Positions 55,999-64,000 of a DNA stretch of 64,000 bases are shown here, piece by piece (within the stretch, counting starts at the first letter, position 1; every line of letters starts with the position of its first letter). The notes beneath the pieces were generated by a model. The model searched no databases and was not told the origin of the DNA. It saw only the letters and a list, made by a program, of their open reading frames with translations. A program made the position numbers and the translations under genes. The stretch lies in assembly GCF_002150005.2 (NCBI RefSeq), contig NZ_MSPP01000004.1, forward strand, positions 1 to 64,000, given 5' to 3'. The DNA comes from Marivivens niveibacter. Its GTDB lineage: Bacteria > Pseudomonadota > Alphaproteobacteria > Rhodobacterales > Rhodobacteraceae.

Positions 55999-56016
55999 TA
56001 GTTTGACGTTAAACTA
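55999..56016. repeat. Palindrome upstream of lpdA
   Basis: TAGTTT-GACGTT-AAACTA has perfect 6-base arms and lies 24 bases before the lpdA start, overlapping its likely promoter. It is followed on the plus strand by TTTTTT, but no plus-strand gene precedes it. An operator for lpdA is the simplest reading. Nothing else is identifiable in the 117-base gap. Confidence 0.4.
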
Positions 56017-56092
56017 TTTTTTCAATCCAATCTACCGTGGTTCTATCATGGCTGCCATGGGTTTATTGCAACTCTTTTTTATTGCTGCAATT

Positions 56093-57553
56093 TCAATTAC
56101 CTACGCAGGATTCAACCCGATTTCGGCCTGCATCTTTGGCTCGATACAGCGCATCATCAGCCCGCCGCATAATTTGTTGCGGCTGCGATCCGCAGTCTGG
56201 ATAGCTGGCGACACCCAATGAAACAGTCACTGGCGGTAAAACCACATCCAAATACCGAACCTGCATTTCCTGAACAGCCTTGCGTAGTTTTTCGGCTGCC
56301 GTCACGGCCGCCGTCGTGGTTCGGTCAGGCAAAAGAATGCAAAACTCTTCTCCGCCAAAGCGGGCGCAAATGGCGTCCTCTTCCATCACTTCCATCATGA
56401 CAGTTCCAAGAGCCCTCAGAACGGCATCCCCCGCATCATGCCCATGATTATCGTTGAACATTTTAAATTTATCCGCGTCAAAAGCGATGACGCTAAATGG
56501 TGTCTGCAAACGTTCCGCCACAGCGATTTGTCTGCGGATCGCATCCAGAAAATAGCGCCGATTGTATAGGCCCGTCAGCGGGTCACGAATGGATTGATCA
56601 TGCAATTCATCGCGCAATTTAACATTGGCGATCGCCATCGAAATATGTTCACCACATCGTTTCGCGAATTGAATGTGGTCGGTTACTTTGGAATTCAATT
56701 CGACCGACGGCACAAACCTAATGTGTAACAAACCAACTGTGTCACCATGCGCAACGATTGGGACGCAGATGTATTCATCCACATCGACGCCGTGATTGTG
56801 TTCGGTGACGTGGTCGCACATGAAACTGATTTCCTGCACGCCATAGGCATAATAACGCCCCCGGCGCAGCGCCCAGCAACTGTCAGCAGCGATTGCATGG
56901 TGCAAGTCGTCGGTATTCCAATTGCAAGTGCCGTCCAATGCATCGCGCGAATTAGAGTAGATGTACAACTCACCTTTCGACCCAGGGAGCAATTTTTCCA
57001 TAAATCGCGTCACGACCAGATATAATTCATCTAGCGATTTGCACGACTGCAGCCATTCATCCAAACGCGCCAATAAATCTGCTTCGGCTTGCCGCGCGCG
57101 TTCGGTTTCCAAAACCTTTCGGGCGCGGGCTTCGGCCTCTTCGGCGGCATGTTTGGCTTCGACAATGTCATGGGCCGCGCGGCGTGCGTTGGTCACATCT
57201 GTAAACGTGACAATATAGGCACCGCCCCGCGCGGGTCGGGCGCTGGTCAACACAACGCGACCCGATGGCAGGTGACGATCATAAGAATAGGATTCACGTG
57301 ACGCGATTTTGCGTTCGGACATCTGATTATCTGCATCAGAGATTTCACCCCGCGCTCGACCGCGTTCGCGAAATTCCAACCACGACATACCAACACGCAA
57401 ATCACCGGGTTCTAGTTCGAGAACATCAAACATACGTAGATTATGCATCTCGCAGATGCCCCCCTCGGACCAGACCAGAATGCCCTGCTCCATCATGTTC
57501 AATACATCCGCCGCCAAATCGTGCCCAGCAGATGTTAAACCACCATCCATCAT
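56093..57553 (-). CDS. PAS/GAF-domain diguanylate cyclase
   Basis: A 486-residue cytoplasmic signalling protein. An N-terminal PAS-like domain (about residues 15-125, 'DVLNMMEQGILVWSEGG...FTDVTNARRAA') is joined by a helical linker to a GAF-like domain (about 165-320, with 'YICVPIVAHGDTVGLLHIRF'). A C-terminal GGDEF domain follows ('DPLTGLYNRRYF', 'DADKFKMFNDNHGHDAGD', active site 'RFGGEEFCILLP'). GGEEF is catalytically competent for cyclic di-GMP synthesis. The inhibitory RxxD site five residues before it is absent (Met-Glu-Glu-Asp), so product inhibition is unlikely. The start at 57553 has GGAGG 6 bases upstream; a TTG five codons earlier is less likely. It is not grouped with other signalling genes. 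Confidence 0.92.
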   Translation of the reverse strand: MMDGGLTSAGHDLAADVLNMMEQGILVWSEGGICEMHNLRMFDVLELEPGDLRVGMSWLEFRERGRARGEISDADNQMSERKIASRESYSYDRHLPSGRVVLTSARPARGGAYIVTFTDVTNARRAAHDIVEAKHAAEEAEARARKVLETERARQAEADLLARLDEWLQSCKSLDELYLVVTRFMEKLLPGSKGELYIYSNSRDALDGTCNWNTDDLHHAIAADSCWALRRGRYYAYGVQEISFMCDHVTEHNHGVDVDEYICVPIVAHGDTVGLLHIRFVPSVELNSKVTDHIQFAKRCGEHISMAIANVKLRDELHDQSIRDPLTGLYNRRYFLDAIRRQIAVAERLQTPFSVIAFDADKFKMFNDNHGHDAGDAVLRALGTVMMEVMEEDAICARFGGEEFCILLPDRTTTAAVTAAEKLRKAVQEMQVRYLDVVLPPVTVSLGVASYPDCGSQPQQIMRRADDALYRAKDAGRNRVESCVGN

Positions 57554-57610
57554 TCCCGCCTCCTGCAATGTCGCGCAAAAAAACGGTAGGATCGATAGGT
57601 TTAAGGGTCT

Positions 57611-58189
57611 TTAACCGCGTGTCAGATCCAAGGCCAATTTATATCCACCTTTATTCAAAAACTGAATTTCGGCAGACGAGTTTTCGCGATTAAGCGCCTG
57701 ATTTCTATAGGGAAACCGACCAAACTGACGAATAATCCAACGATGCGCGATGGCGTGGCCCAGATTATCATCGCCTGTTTCAGGCATTGAATGGCGAAAA
57801 CAATTCACCGATCGATCCTGATCCACGATGTTTTCCGAATGCATCAACGGCAGATAGAAAAATTGCCTATCGGGTTCTTTGGTCTGTTTATCCCAGCCCT
57901 GATCGATAGCCAATTTTGCAGTGGCGCGCGCATTTGCATCCATCAAAAACGCATCCGCCTCTCCACGAAACATGTTGCGCGGAAATTGATCGGTCAAAAG
58001 GATATAGGCCAACGCGCCACGGGCATCTGTCAACCAATGCCCGAATGCGCCGTCACGCGCCTCCGTCCATGTAGACAGAAACCGATCACGGATCAAAGTA
58101 TCCAGCGCCTCGCCACCCGAATACCAGTCCTTTGGAGACAATTCGTCAAACCAGAAATCCCAGATACTTTGAATCCGATCTTGGGTCAT
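57611..58189 (-). CDS. DUF924 family protein
   Basis: A 192-residue protein of the DUF924 family, whose function is unknown. Family hallmarks are 'IWDFWFDELSPKDWYSGGEALDTLIRDRF', 'ALAYILLTDQFPRNMFRGEADAF', 'FFYLPLMHSENIVDQDRSV' and 'HRWIIRQFGRFPYRNQALNRENSS'. The all-helical fold and the His/Arg-rich conserved surface suggest a binding or enzymatic role not yet assigned. Its ATG overlaps the stop region of the upstream MFS gene by 4 bases, so the two are co-translated. It is followed after 57 bases by the diguanylate cyclase gene. Confidence 0.9.
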   Translation of the reverse strand: MTQDRIQSIWDFWFDELSPKDWYSGGEALDTLIRDRFLSTWTEARDGAFGHWLTDARGALAYILLTDQFPRNMFRGEADAFLMDANARATAKLAIDQGWDKQTKEPDRQFFYLPLMHSENIVDQDRSVNCFRHSMPETGDDNLGHAIAHRWIIRQFGRFPYRNQALNRENSSAEIQFLNKGGYKLALDLTRG

Positions 58190-59445
58190 TCATCACCCTC
58201 TTGTGCGTTTTCTTCGGCTTCGATGTAGACCTCTTGGGCGACCTCAAGCGCGACAGGTGTAGCTGATGCCAAAATAGGTGCGTAAGCAACAGTATCTTGG
58301 ACTGGCGTGTCCGTGCTGCGCTGGGTCATACGATACAAAGCATAAAGCGCCATGCTGATCATCAGAATGGCCATGTACCCCCAATATCCTTGGGGTCCGA
58401 CGGTATCCATTGAAAAACCAACGATCAATGGGCCCGAAATTGCGCCAACACCGTTAATGAACAAAAAACCACCAGACGCCGCAGCCATATCCTCGCGGTC
58501 AAGGTAATCATTGGCATAAGCCAGCAGCAGCGCGTACAGCGGGTTAGACGCCGCGCCGATCAATGCTGCCCCCAAAACAAAAGCGGGGAACGTTGTCACG
58601 AACGTTGGGATCAAAGCGCCAATCCCGCCCAAAACAGCCAGCCCGAGGATCAGGCGGCGACGATCCATACGGTCGGACAGCCAGCCGATTGGGAACTGCG
58701 CCAACAAAGCCGCTGTATAAATCGCCGATACCATGAATGAAATTTGCGGAACGGTAAGACCTGCACGAATGCCAAATACAGCGGACATGCCGAATTGGGC
58801 TGCAAAAATACCGCCCAGCAAAAACATCCCCATACACGCAAGCGGCGATACTTCGATCAAACGTTTGATGGACAAAGGCTTTGTCGTTTCAAAAGCTGGC
58901 GTCGGACGGATCGACAGCAAAATCGGTGCGAACGACATCGAAACCAAAACGGACGGGATGATAAACAGAACAAACCCGCTCACATCGCCCAGCACAACGA
59001 TATATTGCGCCAATACTATGCCGGCCATTTGCGTGATCATATAAAGCGATAGAGCTTTACCGCGGTTCGCGTTGTCCGTGCTATCGTTCAGCCAGCTTTC
59101 TGCGGTGACGTAAACACCACAGAAACAAAACCCAATGCACAAACGGCCCAATGTCCACGCCCACGGCTCGGTCAGCGCGGGATACAGGATTAGGATTGCC
59201 GAAATCGTCGACCCTAAGGCCGCAAAGACGCGAACATGCCCCACGCGGCGGATCAGTTCAGGAACGGCACGGGACGCAAACAGGAACCCGACGAAATACG
59301 CGGACATGACAATGGACATCGATAGGGTGGAAAACCCTTCCAGCTCGCCGCGCAAACCTAACAGCGTGCCCTGCAAACCGTTGCCAATCATCAACATGAA
59401 CACCCCGATCAAGAGTGCCCAAGAGCTGCCTAGTACCTGTATCAA
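58186..59445 (-). CDS. Major facilitator superfamily transporter
   Basis: A 419-residue, twelve-helix MFS transporter. Helix 1 follows directly on the start ('QVLGSSWALLIGVFMLMIGNGLQG'), 'LGRLCIGFCFCGVYVTAESWLND' resembles the YcaD/fosmidomycin-type group, and 'GWLSDRMDRRRLILGLAVLGG' is the conserved loop after helix 8. The C-terminal tail is acidic. The start is set at a TTG (59445) because AGGAG lies 6 bases before it; the GTG nine codons earlier has no such site. The substrate is unknown. It overlaps the DUF924 gene by 4 bases. Confidence 0.87.
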   Translation of the reverse strand: MIQVLGSSWALLIGVFMLMIGNGLQGTLLGLRGELEGFSTLSMSIVMSAYFVGFLFASRAVPELIRRVGHVRVFAALGSTISAILILYPALTEPWAWTLGRLCIGFCFCGVYVTAESWLNDSTDNANRGKALSLYMITQMAGIVLAQYIVVLGDVSGFVLFIIPSVLVSMSFAPILLSIRPTPAFETTKPLSIKRLIEVSPLACMGMFLLGGIFAAQFGMSAVFGIRAGLTVPQISFMVSAIYTAALLAQFPIGWLSDRMDRRRLILGLAVLGGIGALIPTFVTTFPAFVLGAALIGAASNPLYALLLAYANDYLDREDMAAASGGFLFINGVGAISGPLIVGFSMDTVGPQGYWGYMAILMISMALYALYRMTQRSTDTPVQDTVAYAPILASATPVALEVAQEVYIEAEENAQEGDE

Positions 59446-59520
59446 TTTTGGCTCCTTTGCGTTGCGTGCCACTCAACACTAGGTGGAAAAACAACAGCGT
59501 CCAATGGTCATGGGAAAAGA

Positions 59521-59570
59521 TAGCGCATACGCTACAATTAGATGGCAGTTGTATGAAACTTATACGACTG
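59521..59570. repeat. Two inverted repeats upstream of the MFS gene
   Basis: TAGCG-CATA-CGCTA (59521-59534) and CAGTTGTAT-GAAACTT-ATACGACTG (59546-59570, 9-base arms with one G-T pair) lie in the 127-base gap between queA and the MFS gene. On the minus strand the first is followed by TCTTTTC, so it may end queA transcripts; the second may be an operator. Confidence 0.4.
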
Positions 59571-59599
59571 CGCGCCCGCGTTTTACGGCATTAAAGCAA

Positions 59600-60649
59600 T
59601 CATTTACGCCACAACAGGGATGCGTCACCGTAAGAAAAGAAACGGTAGCCTTGCAAAATTGCATGGGCATAGATGTCTTTGATTTCCTGAACGCCAGCTA
59701 GGGCGGACACCAACATCATCAATGTCGATTTGGGCAAATGGAAATTTGTCATCAAACCATCTGCAATCTGGAATTCAAAACCAGGGGTGATGAAAATATC
59801 CGTTGGCGCCGACCAAGGCGCGATCGCGCCGTCTTTAGCAGCGCTTTCAATTAGACGCAGCGCCGTTGTGCCAACCGGAACAACGCGTTTGCCAGCCGCC
59901 TTGGTTGCATTAATTTCAGCGGCAGCCTTTTCGCTCACATGGCCCCATTCTGAATGCATTTTATGATCGCTAATGTCGTCCACCTTTACTGGTAGAAACG
60001 TCCCCGCGCCCACGTGCAGCGTCACATAGGTAAACTCTACACCTTTGTCGCGCAGTGCCGCCAGCAGCGTATCATCGAAATGCAGCGATGCCGTAGGGGC
60101 CGCCACAGCGCCAGTGTTGCGGGCCCAAATGGTCTGGTAGTCCTCTTTATCCTGATCATCAGGTGCCCGCAGTGCGGCAATATACGGCGGCAATGGCATC
60201 GCACCCGCAGCTGCCAACGCTGCGTCAAAATCATCACCAGTCAGGTTAAATCGGATGTGGGCCTGACCTTCATCACGCCCTTCGACTTTTGCTGACAAAT
60301 CATCAGAAAATACAATATCTTCGCCGTCTTTGACTTTCTTCAACGGCTTGATCAGCGCAGCCCATGTTCCATCCGCACGCGGCTCTAGCAGTGTCACTTC
60401 GATCTTTGCTGATACATCGCCCTGTGCGCTGACCCGATGGCGCAAACCTGTCAGCCGCGCGGGGATCACACGGGTATCGTTCAGAACCAACCGATCCCCC
60501 GCGCCTAGCTGGTCGACCAAATCCATGACCGTCAAATCAGAAATCTGTCCGCCCTGAGCCACCAACAAACGGGCAGAAGACCGCGGTTTTGCTGGGCGCG
60601 TCGCAATCAGGTTTTCGGGTAGATCAAAATCAAAATCGCTCAGTTTCAC
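59600..60649 (-). CDS. queA: S-adenosylmethionine:tRNA ribosyltransferase-isomerase
   Basis: A 349-residue enzyme of queuosine synthesis that transfers the ribosyl part of S-adenosylmethionine to preQ1 in tRNA. Family blocks are '[28 protein letters not shown]', '[16 protein letters not shown]', '[18 protein letters not shown]', '[13 protein letters not shown]' and '[34 protein letters not shown]'. The start codon is GTG with AGGA 6 bases upstream, overlapping the stop of the AsmA-like gene. The two are therefore co-transcribed. Length is normal. No other queuosine gene is in the window. Confidence 0.96.
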   Translation of the reverse strand: MKLSDFDFDLPENLIATRPAKPRSSARLLVAQGGQISDLTVMDLVDQLGAGDRLVLNDTRVIPARLTGLRHRVSAQGDVSAKIEVTLLEPRADGTWAALIKPLKKVKDGEDIVFSDDLSAKVEGRDEGQAHIRFNLTGDDFDAALAAAGAMPLPPYIAALRAPDDQDKEDYQTIWARNTGAVAAPTASLHFDDTLLAALRDKGVEFTYVTLHVGAGTFLPVKVDDISDHKMHSEWGHVSEKAAAEINATKAAGKRVVPVGTTALRLIESAAKDGAIAPWSAPTDIFITPGFEFQIADGLMTNFHLPKSTLMMLVSALAGVQEIKDIYAHAILQGYRFFSYGDASLLWRK

Positions 60650-60657
60650 GGTCAGTC

Positions 60658-63600
60658 CTATTCGCTCAAATCAGGCGGTGGTCGGCGGAAAATTTCGCGG
60701 AACATGCCCGGTGTCAGCGCCGACAACGGATTCACGCCAACCTGCAATGCGTCTTTGGTCCCACTCAGCGTAAAATTAAACCCGATGAGCCCTTCGCCCT
60801 TTCGCGTTAACACCGAACCGATCCCGTTTAGCAAATACAGTGGCGACAGCACGCCTTGAAAATCCATCTCTTTGGTTGCCAGCGTGTAAATGCCGTCCAA
60901 AGAAATGCCAAGCCCCGGCCCTGCCGCACTGGACTGCGCCACGATGATTTGATCGGGCGTTAAACGAAATTCGGCCAAGACATCGACAAACATCAGCCCC
61001 TGCCCGCTAAGTTGTTGCAGCAATCCAACGACGCTGACGGCGTTTAATAGTTCGGCCAGCGCCGGCGCTTCGCGAACCTGTAGATTCTTAACCGTCAACG
61101 TGCCGTCATAGACACCCGCCTCACCCACCGGAGTCAGCGTCAGCTCGAAATCCTCGCCCGATGCGTTCGGCAGCAATCCCGCCGCCATGGCAACCGCGCC
61201 GCCATCGGATCCAATCAAACGTAGGCGGCTGCCGCCATTGTGGGGGTCCACGCGCCCGCGCACCGCGGCCTGCCCATTCAGGTAGCCGCTAAAATCGCCT
61301 GAAAATCCGCCTCGGCTATCAAATTCACCGTCAAACTGGGTCAGCTCGATACCTTGCGCGATAATGACCCGATCCAATGAAACGGACAAAGGCGCGCCGC
61401 CATCATTAGAACCTGACAAATCAATTTGCCGCAAATCAATTGTTCCGCTCGCAACCTCTATCGCGGCGGGCCTTCCTACACCGCGTCCCGTCAATGCAAC
61501 TGAACCGTCCAGCCAACGGCCTGATTGCAACCGATCGAACGACGCCCGTTCTAACACGCCGCCCTCGCCGAGCGCGATAGACCCCGACAGGTTTAACCCA
61601 GGCGCAAGGAGTGAGATACGATCAATTTGCGGGATAGGCCCCAGACTGCCCGAAATTTCGAAATCTCCAGCGGTCTGCGGCGATTTTGACCAATTGAGTG
61701 CATCTATACGGATGCCGGCGCCTTGCAAATCAGAGGTCGCAATGAATTCTGGCGCTTCGCCGTTTTCTAAACGCAGCGAAATTTGCGCTTCGGTTTCCCC
61801 CGAAATCGAACCTGGCGGCAGGCCTATGTTAAATTCATCCAAAAACAACTCTGACACAACAGCAGTTCCGTTTAGGAAACTAACCGTTGGTGCATCAGGC
61901 CCGATAGCGCGCGACCATTGGACCGTCATAGGCACGGCGCCCAATTTGACAGGCCCGCTAATCGCGAGGGTTTCACGATCAAATTCCACGCTCACCTGCG
62001 CGGCTGTGATCGTTTTATTGGGTACAATCTGATCTGACCGCAAATCGCGCACAACAGCGCTGCCTTGGTATTCGACCGCTGACGGTTGCATCCCTTTCAT
62101 AAACGGCATCGCAATCTGAAAATCACCAACAGCGCGACCGTCCGCCAATGTGACAGGCCGCCCCGCTTTGGTCAGGAATTGCCATTGCGGCAAATCTAGA
62201 TAAGCCAAAGCAGCGGTTAATGTGCTTTGCGTTTTCAAACCGAATTCCGCACGTGGTTCGTGCATGGTGATATCCGGCATCACCATTGTTGACCCCGCTA
62301 TGTCGATCACACCGCCCTGTGGTGATGCGGATTGCCCTTGATCCAGTTCAATTCCCAAACGGTTATTAAGTAAGCTCACGAAACCAGACACCTTATCGAT
62401 GTAAGGCATTTGGGGGTTTGGCCGAAACTGAGAGTATTCGACCCAGGTCGATCCGCCAATGCGCATATCCTCGGCCCCACCCATCCGTAGCCCAAGCGTT
62501 AGATCCCGCACATCAAGCGCAGTCATATTGTCTGCAAACCAATTGCGTGCGGGCGTTTTCAAGGTTTCCGGCCAGAACGGCATCAGCGTCATCGCGTCAA
62601 ACGCGTCCGAGGTCACATCCAGCGCAACACCCCAACCGTCTTGGTCAGCGGTAATGGTGCCATCCCCATTCAACACCTGTTCACCAGCCGCGATATTGAA
62701 TTGGCCAATATCGATCTGGAACGGGGACAGGCGCAGACGCATATCAGCGGCTGCGCTGTCGATCACGCGCGGGGCATCATAAACGTCTTCGATCGCGATA
62801 CCGATGTCGCGTGCTTCGAATTGCCCTTCAAAACTCTGTGGCCACCCCGCATCATTCCAATCACGCAGATAAGCCCGCCCTGTCGCCGTAAATCCGCCCC
62901 ACGATGTATCCGCCGTGACGCGATCAAACCGAACTGTGCTGCTTTGTGGATCATATGACAAATAGCTACGGGCATTGCGGATCGGGATCGGACGGCTTTC
63001 GGGCGTTGGCTGAATAACACCATCCTGAATTTCAAAAGACGCAAACATCGGCCCTAGCTGCGCATCATCTTGGACGCTTGCACGGATCGACGCGTTGATC
63101 GGTGCGTCTACCACCGACATCCAACCCAATACTGGCACTTGCGCCGCCAAATCTGCTGCAATCCCGTTCGCAACGGTTAGACCTAACGTAGCCGCGCGGC
63201 GCCCTTTGGGGCTGTCATAGGACATGTCCACGGTCGTTACGAACGGACGACCAGACAATAACGCGAACTCCCCCCGCAGCGACACGACACCGCCACGTAG
63301 ATCGAGGCTGATTGTTCCACCGTCAACGGTATAGCTGCGGGCCGATCGCAAATCAGAATAATTCACGATGACGCCTTCGGCGCGGACCGTCTCTAACGCT
63401 TCTAGTGCGGGTTCTTCTAGCAGCTGATCGACCATATCCAGTAAATCAACCCAGCTATCAGCGGCACCTGCGCGCGGCCCGTTCGACTGGAATGATACCT
63501 CGACCGAACCGTCCGCAGACCGCAACAAACCGATTTGAGCGCCGCGCAGCACAACCTCTTGAACCAAAACTTCTTGCTTCAACACCAATCCGCGCGGAGA

Positions 63601-63942
63601 AATAAGCGTTTCGGCAACGGGCAAAACAGCGATTGTCTGATGATCGCCATCCCTAATCTGGGCATTTTCAACTCGCGCCCGCAGATGCAAATCACGGCCT
63701 AACGTTAGCCAGACTTGACCGATTTCCACTGATCCGCCTGACATCATTTGACTGCCGGACTGCTCTAACCGTTGTTCAATCCAATGTGGCGCACTGATTT
63801 CACGATCTAAAATGGCAAGGACGGCAACAACAGCAACAATCAGCGGAGCTACGATTAGCGCAATCGACACGCGCAGCAGCCACCCTCTACCGATCCGGCG
63901 CCGACCTGATGTTTGGTCGGTATCACCTTGCCCCTGATCCAT
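60658..63942 (-). CDS. AsmA/DUF3971-type large envelope protein
   Basis: A 1094-residue protein with a single N-terminal transmembrane helix (about residues 21-45) and a very long periplasmic beta-rich part. It matches the AsmA-like, DUF3971-containing group that includes YhdP. Visible family features are the N-terminal '[12 protein letters not shown]...IGQVWLTL', repeated beta segments of the 'RGTFDLRNG' type in the middle, and the C-terminal '[42 protein letters not shown]'. Such proteins are thought to bridge the envelope and move phospholipids to the outer membrane. queA follows 8 bases after its stop. The final 58 bases of the window upstream of its start hold no gene. Confidence 0.85.
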   Translation of the reverse strand: MDQGQGDTDQTSGRRRIGRGWLLRVSIALIVAPLIVAVVAVLAILDREISAPHWIEQRLEQSGSQMMSGGSVEIGQVWLTLGRDLHLRARVENAQIRDGDHQTIAVLPVAETLISPRGLVLKQEVLVQEVVLRGAQIGLLRSADGSVEVSFQSNGPRAGAADSWVDLLDMVDQLLEEPALEALETVRAEGVIVNYSDLRSARSYTVDGGTISLDLRGGVVSLRGEFALLSGRPFVTTVDMSYDSPKGRRAATLGLTVANGIAADLAAQVPVLGWMSVVDAPINASIRASVQDDAQLGPMFASFEIQDGVIQPTPESRPIPIRNARSYLSYDPQSSTVRFDRVTADTSWGGFTATGRAYLRDWNDAGWPQSFEGQFEARDIGIAIEDVYDAPRVIDSAAADMRLRLSPFQIDIGQFNIAAGEQVLNGDGTITADQDGWGVALDVTSDAFDAMTLMPFWPETLKTPARNWFADNMTALDVRDLTLGLRMGGAEDMRIGGSTWVEYSQFRPNPQMPYIDKVSGFVSLLNNRLGIELDQGQSASPQGGVIDIAGSTMVMPDITMHEPRAEFGLKTQSTLTAALAYLDLPQWQFLTKAGRPVTLADGRAVGDFQIAMPFMKGMQPSAVEYQGSAVVRDLRSDQIVPNKTITAAQVSVEFDRETLAISGPVKLGAVPMTVQWSRAIGPDAPTVSFLNGTAVVSELFLDEFNIGLPPGSISGETEAQISLRLENGEAPEFIATSDLQGAGIRIDALNWSKSPQTAGDFEISGSLGPIPQIDRISLLAPGLNLSGSIALGEGGVLERASFDRLQSGRWLDGSVALTGRGVGRPAAIEVASGTIDLRQIDLSGSNDGGAPLSVSLDRVIIAQGIELTQFDGEFDSRGGFSGDFSGYLNGQAAVRGRVDPHNGGSRLRLIGSDGGAVAMAAGLLPNASGEDFELTLTPVGEAGVYDGTLTVKNLQVREAPALAELLNAVSVVGLLQQLSGQGLMFVDVLAEFRLTPDQIIVAQSSAAGPGLGISLDGIYTLATKEMDFQGVLSPLYLLNGIGSVLTRKGEGLIGFNFTLSGTKDALQVGVNPLSALTPGMFREIFRRPPPDLSE

Positions 63943-64000
63943 TTTCGCCCGATGGTCCCTTTATTCTTAGTGTGGCTGCCCTAAAACGGAACTGTGCCGC

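Noticed and set aside
56003-56221. 72-codon plus-strand frame upstream of lpdA
   Set aside because: It overlaps the 3' end of the diguanylate cyclase gene, has no ribosome-binding site and no recognisable feature beyond a short hydrophobic stretch.
59483-59701. 72-codon plus-strand frame between the MFS gene and queA
   Set aside because: It overlaps the queA 3' end antisense and contains the inverted repeats; no family features or conserved start.

Overview
The window is about 64 kb of ordinary, gene-dense chromosome from an alphaproteobacterium, almost certainly a member of the Rhodobacteraceae (Roseobacter group). The signs are a B12-dependent class II ribonucleotide reductase, SOS boxes of the alphaproteobacterial type (GAAC-N7-GAAC) at lexA and uvrA, a gene-transfer-agent type lysis cassette, and the gene neighbourhoods fabI/pdxH, trpGDC-moaC-moeA-lexA, zapA/tkt and gap/gap. 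I see no insertion sequence, CRISPR array, rRNA operon or integrated prophage. One tRNA gene (Pro, UGG) is present. Coding density is high and most intergenic regions are under 250 bases.

Layout. 1-6.0 kb: a DnaA-box palindrome, a chalcone-isomerase-like periplasmic protein, an asparaginase, nrdJ and tRNA-Pro. 6.0-9.9 kb: DUF192 protein, double cold-shock protein, pdxH, then fabI-lysE-like-gpt. 10-19.9 kb: a SurA/PpiD-like foldase followed by trpE; a divergent polysaccharide deacetylase; then trpG-trpD-trpC-moaC-moeA packed with 1-4 base overlaps, and SOS-controlled lexA. 19.8-26.3 kb: comEC, gltX, gltA, a membrane protein of unknown function, and paaG. 26.4-33.8 kb: a long minus-strand cluster (acyltransferase, murI, argC, ccmE, GH108 endolysin, holin, XhlA-like protein, ccmF, ccmH) in which a lysis cassette lies inside the cytochrome c maturation genes.

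34-39.8 kb: a LysR regulator, a candidate small RNA, purL, a cysteine-cluster protein, the BolA/monothiol glutaredoxin pair, an MliC-like protein, and zapA with a coiled-coil partner. 40-47.5 kb: tkt, a glycosyltransferase-like protein, a DUF808 membrane protein, two tandem GAPDH genes that appear to differ in cofactor preference, a 46-residue membrane microprotein between them, and two paralogous small lipoproteins. 47.5-64 kb: coaD, a CBS protein, a LysR gene divergent from mmsA, uvrA with an SOS box, a rhodanese, lpdA, a PAS/GAF/GGDEF diguanylate cyclase, DUF924, an MFS transporter, queA and a large AsmA/DUF3971 protein.

How the parts fit: tkt, the two gap genes, gltA, lpdA, mmsA and paaG are central carbon and acyl-CoA metabolism. 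The gap promoters, and more weakly tkt, share a LacI-type palindrome that suggests common control. lexA and uvrA belong to one SOS regulon. The points I think most deserve a second look are the hairpin-sequestered microprotein between the gap genes, the shared operators around those genes, the lysis cassette inside the ccm cluster, the roughly 70-residue insertion in CcmH, the candidate CCUCCC-containing small RNA upstream of purL, and the inverted DnaA boxes at the left edge. I did not find a clearly new multi-gene system; the window is mostly core genome.
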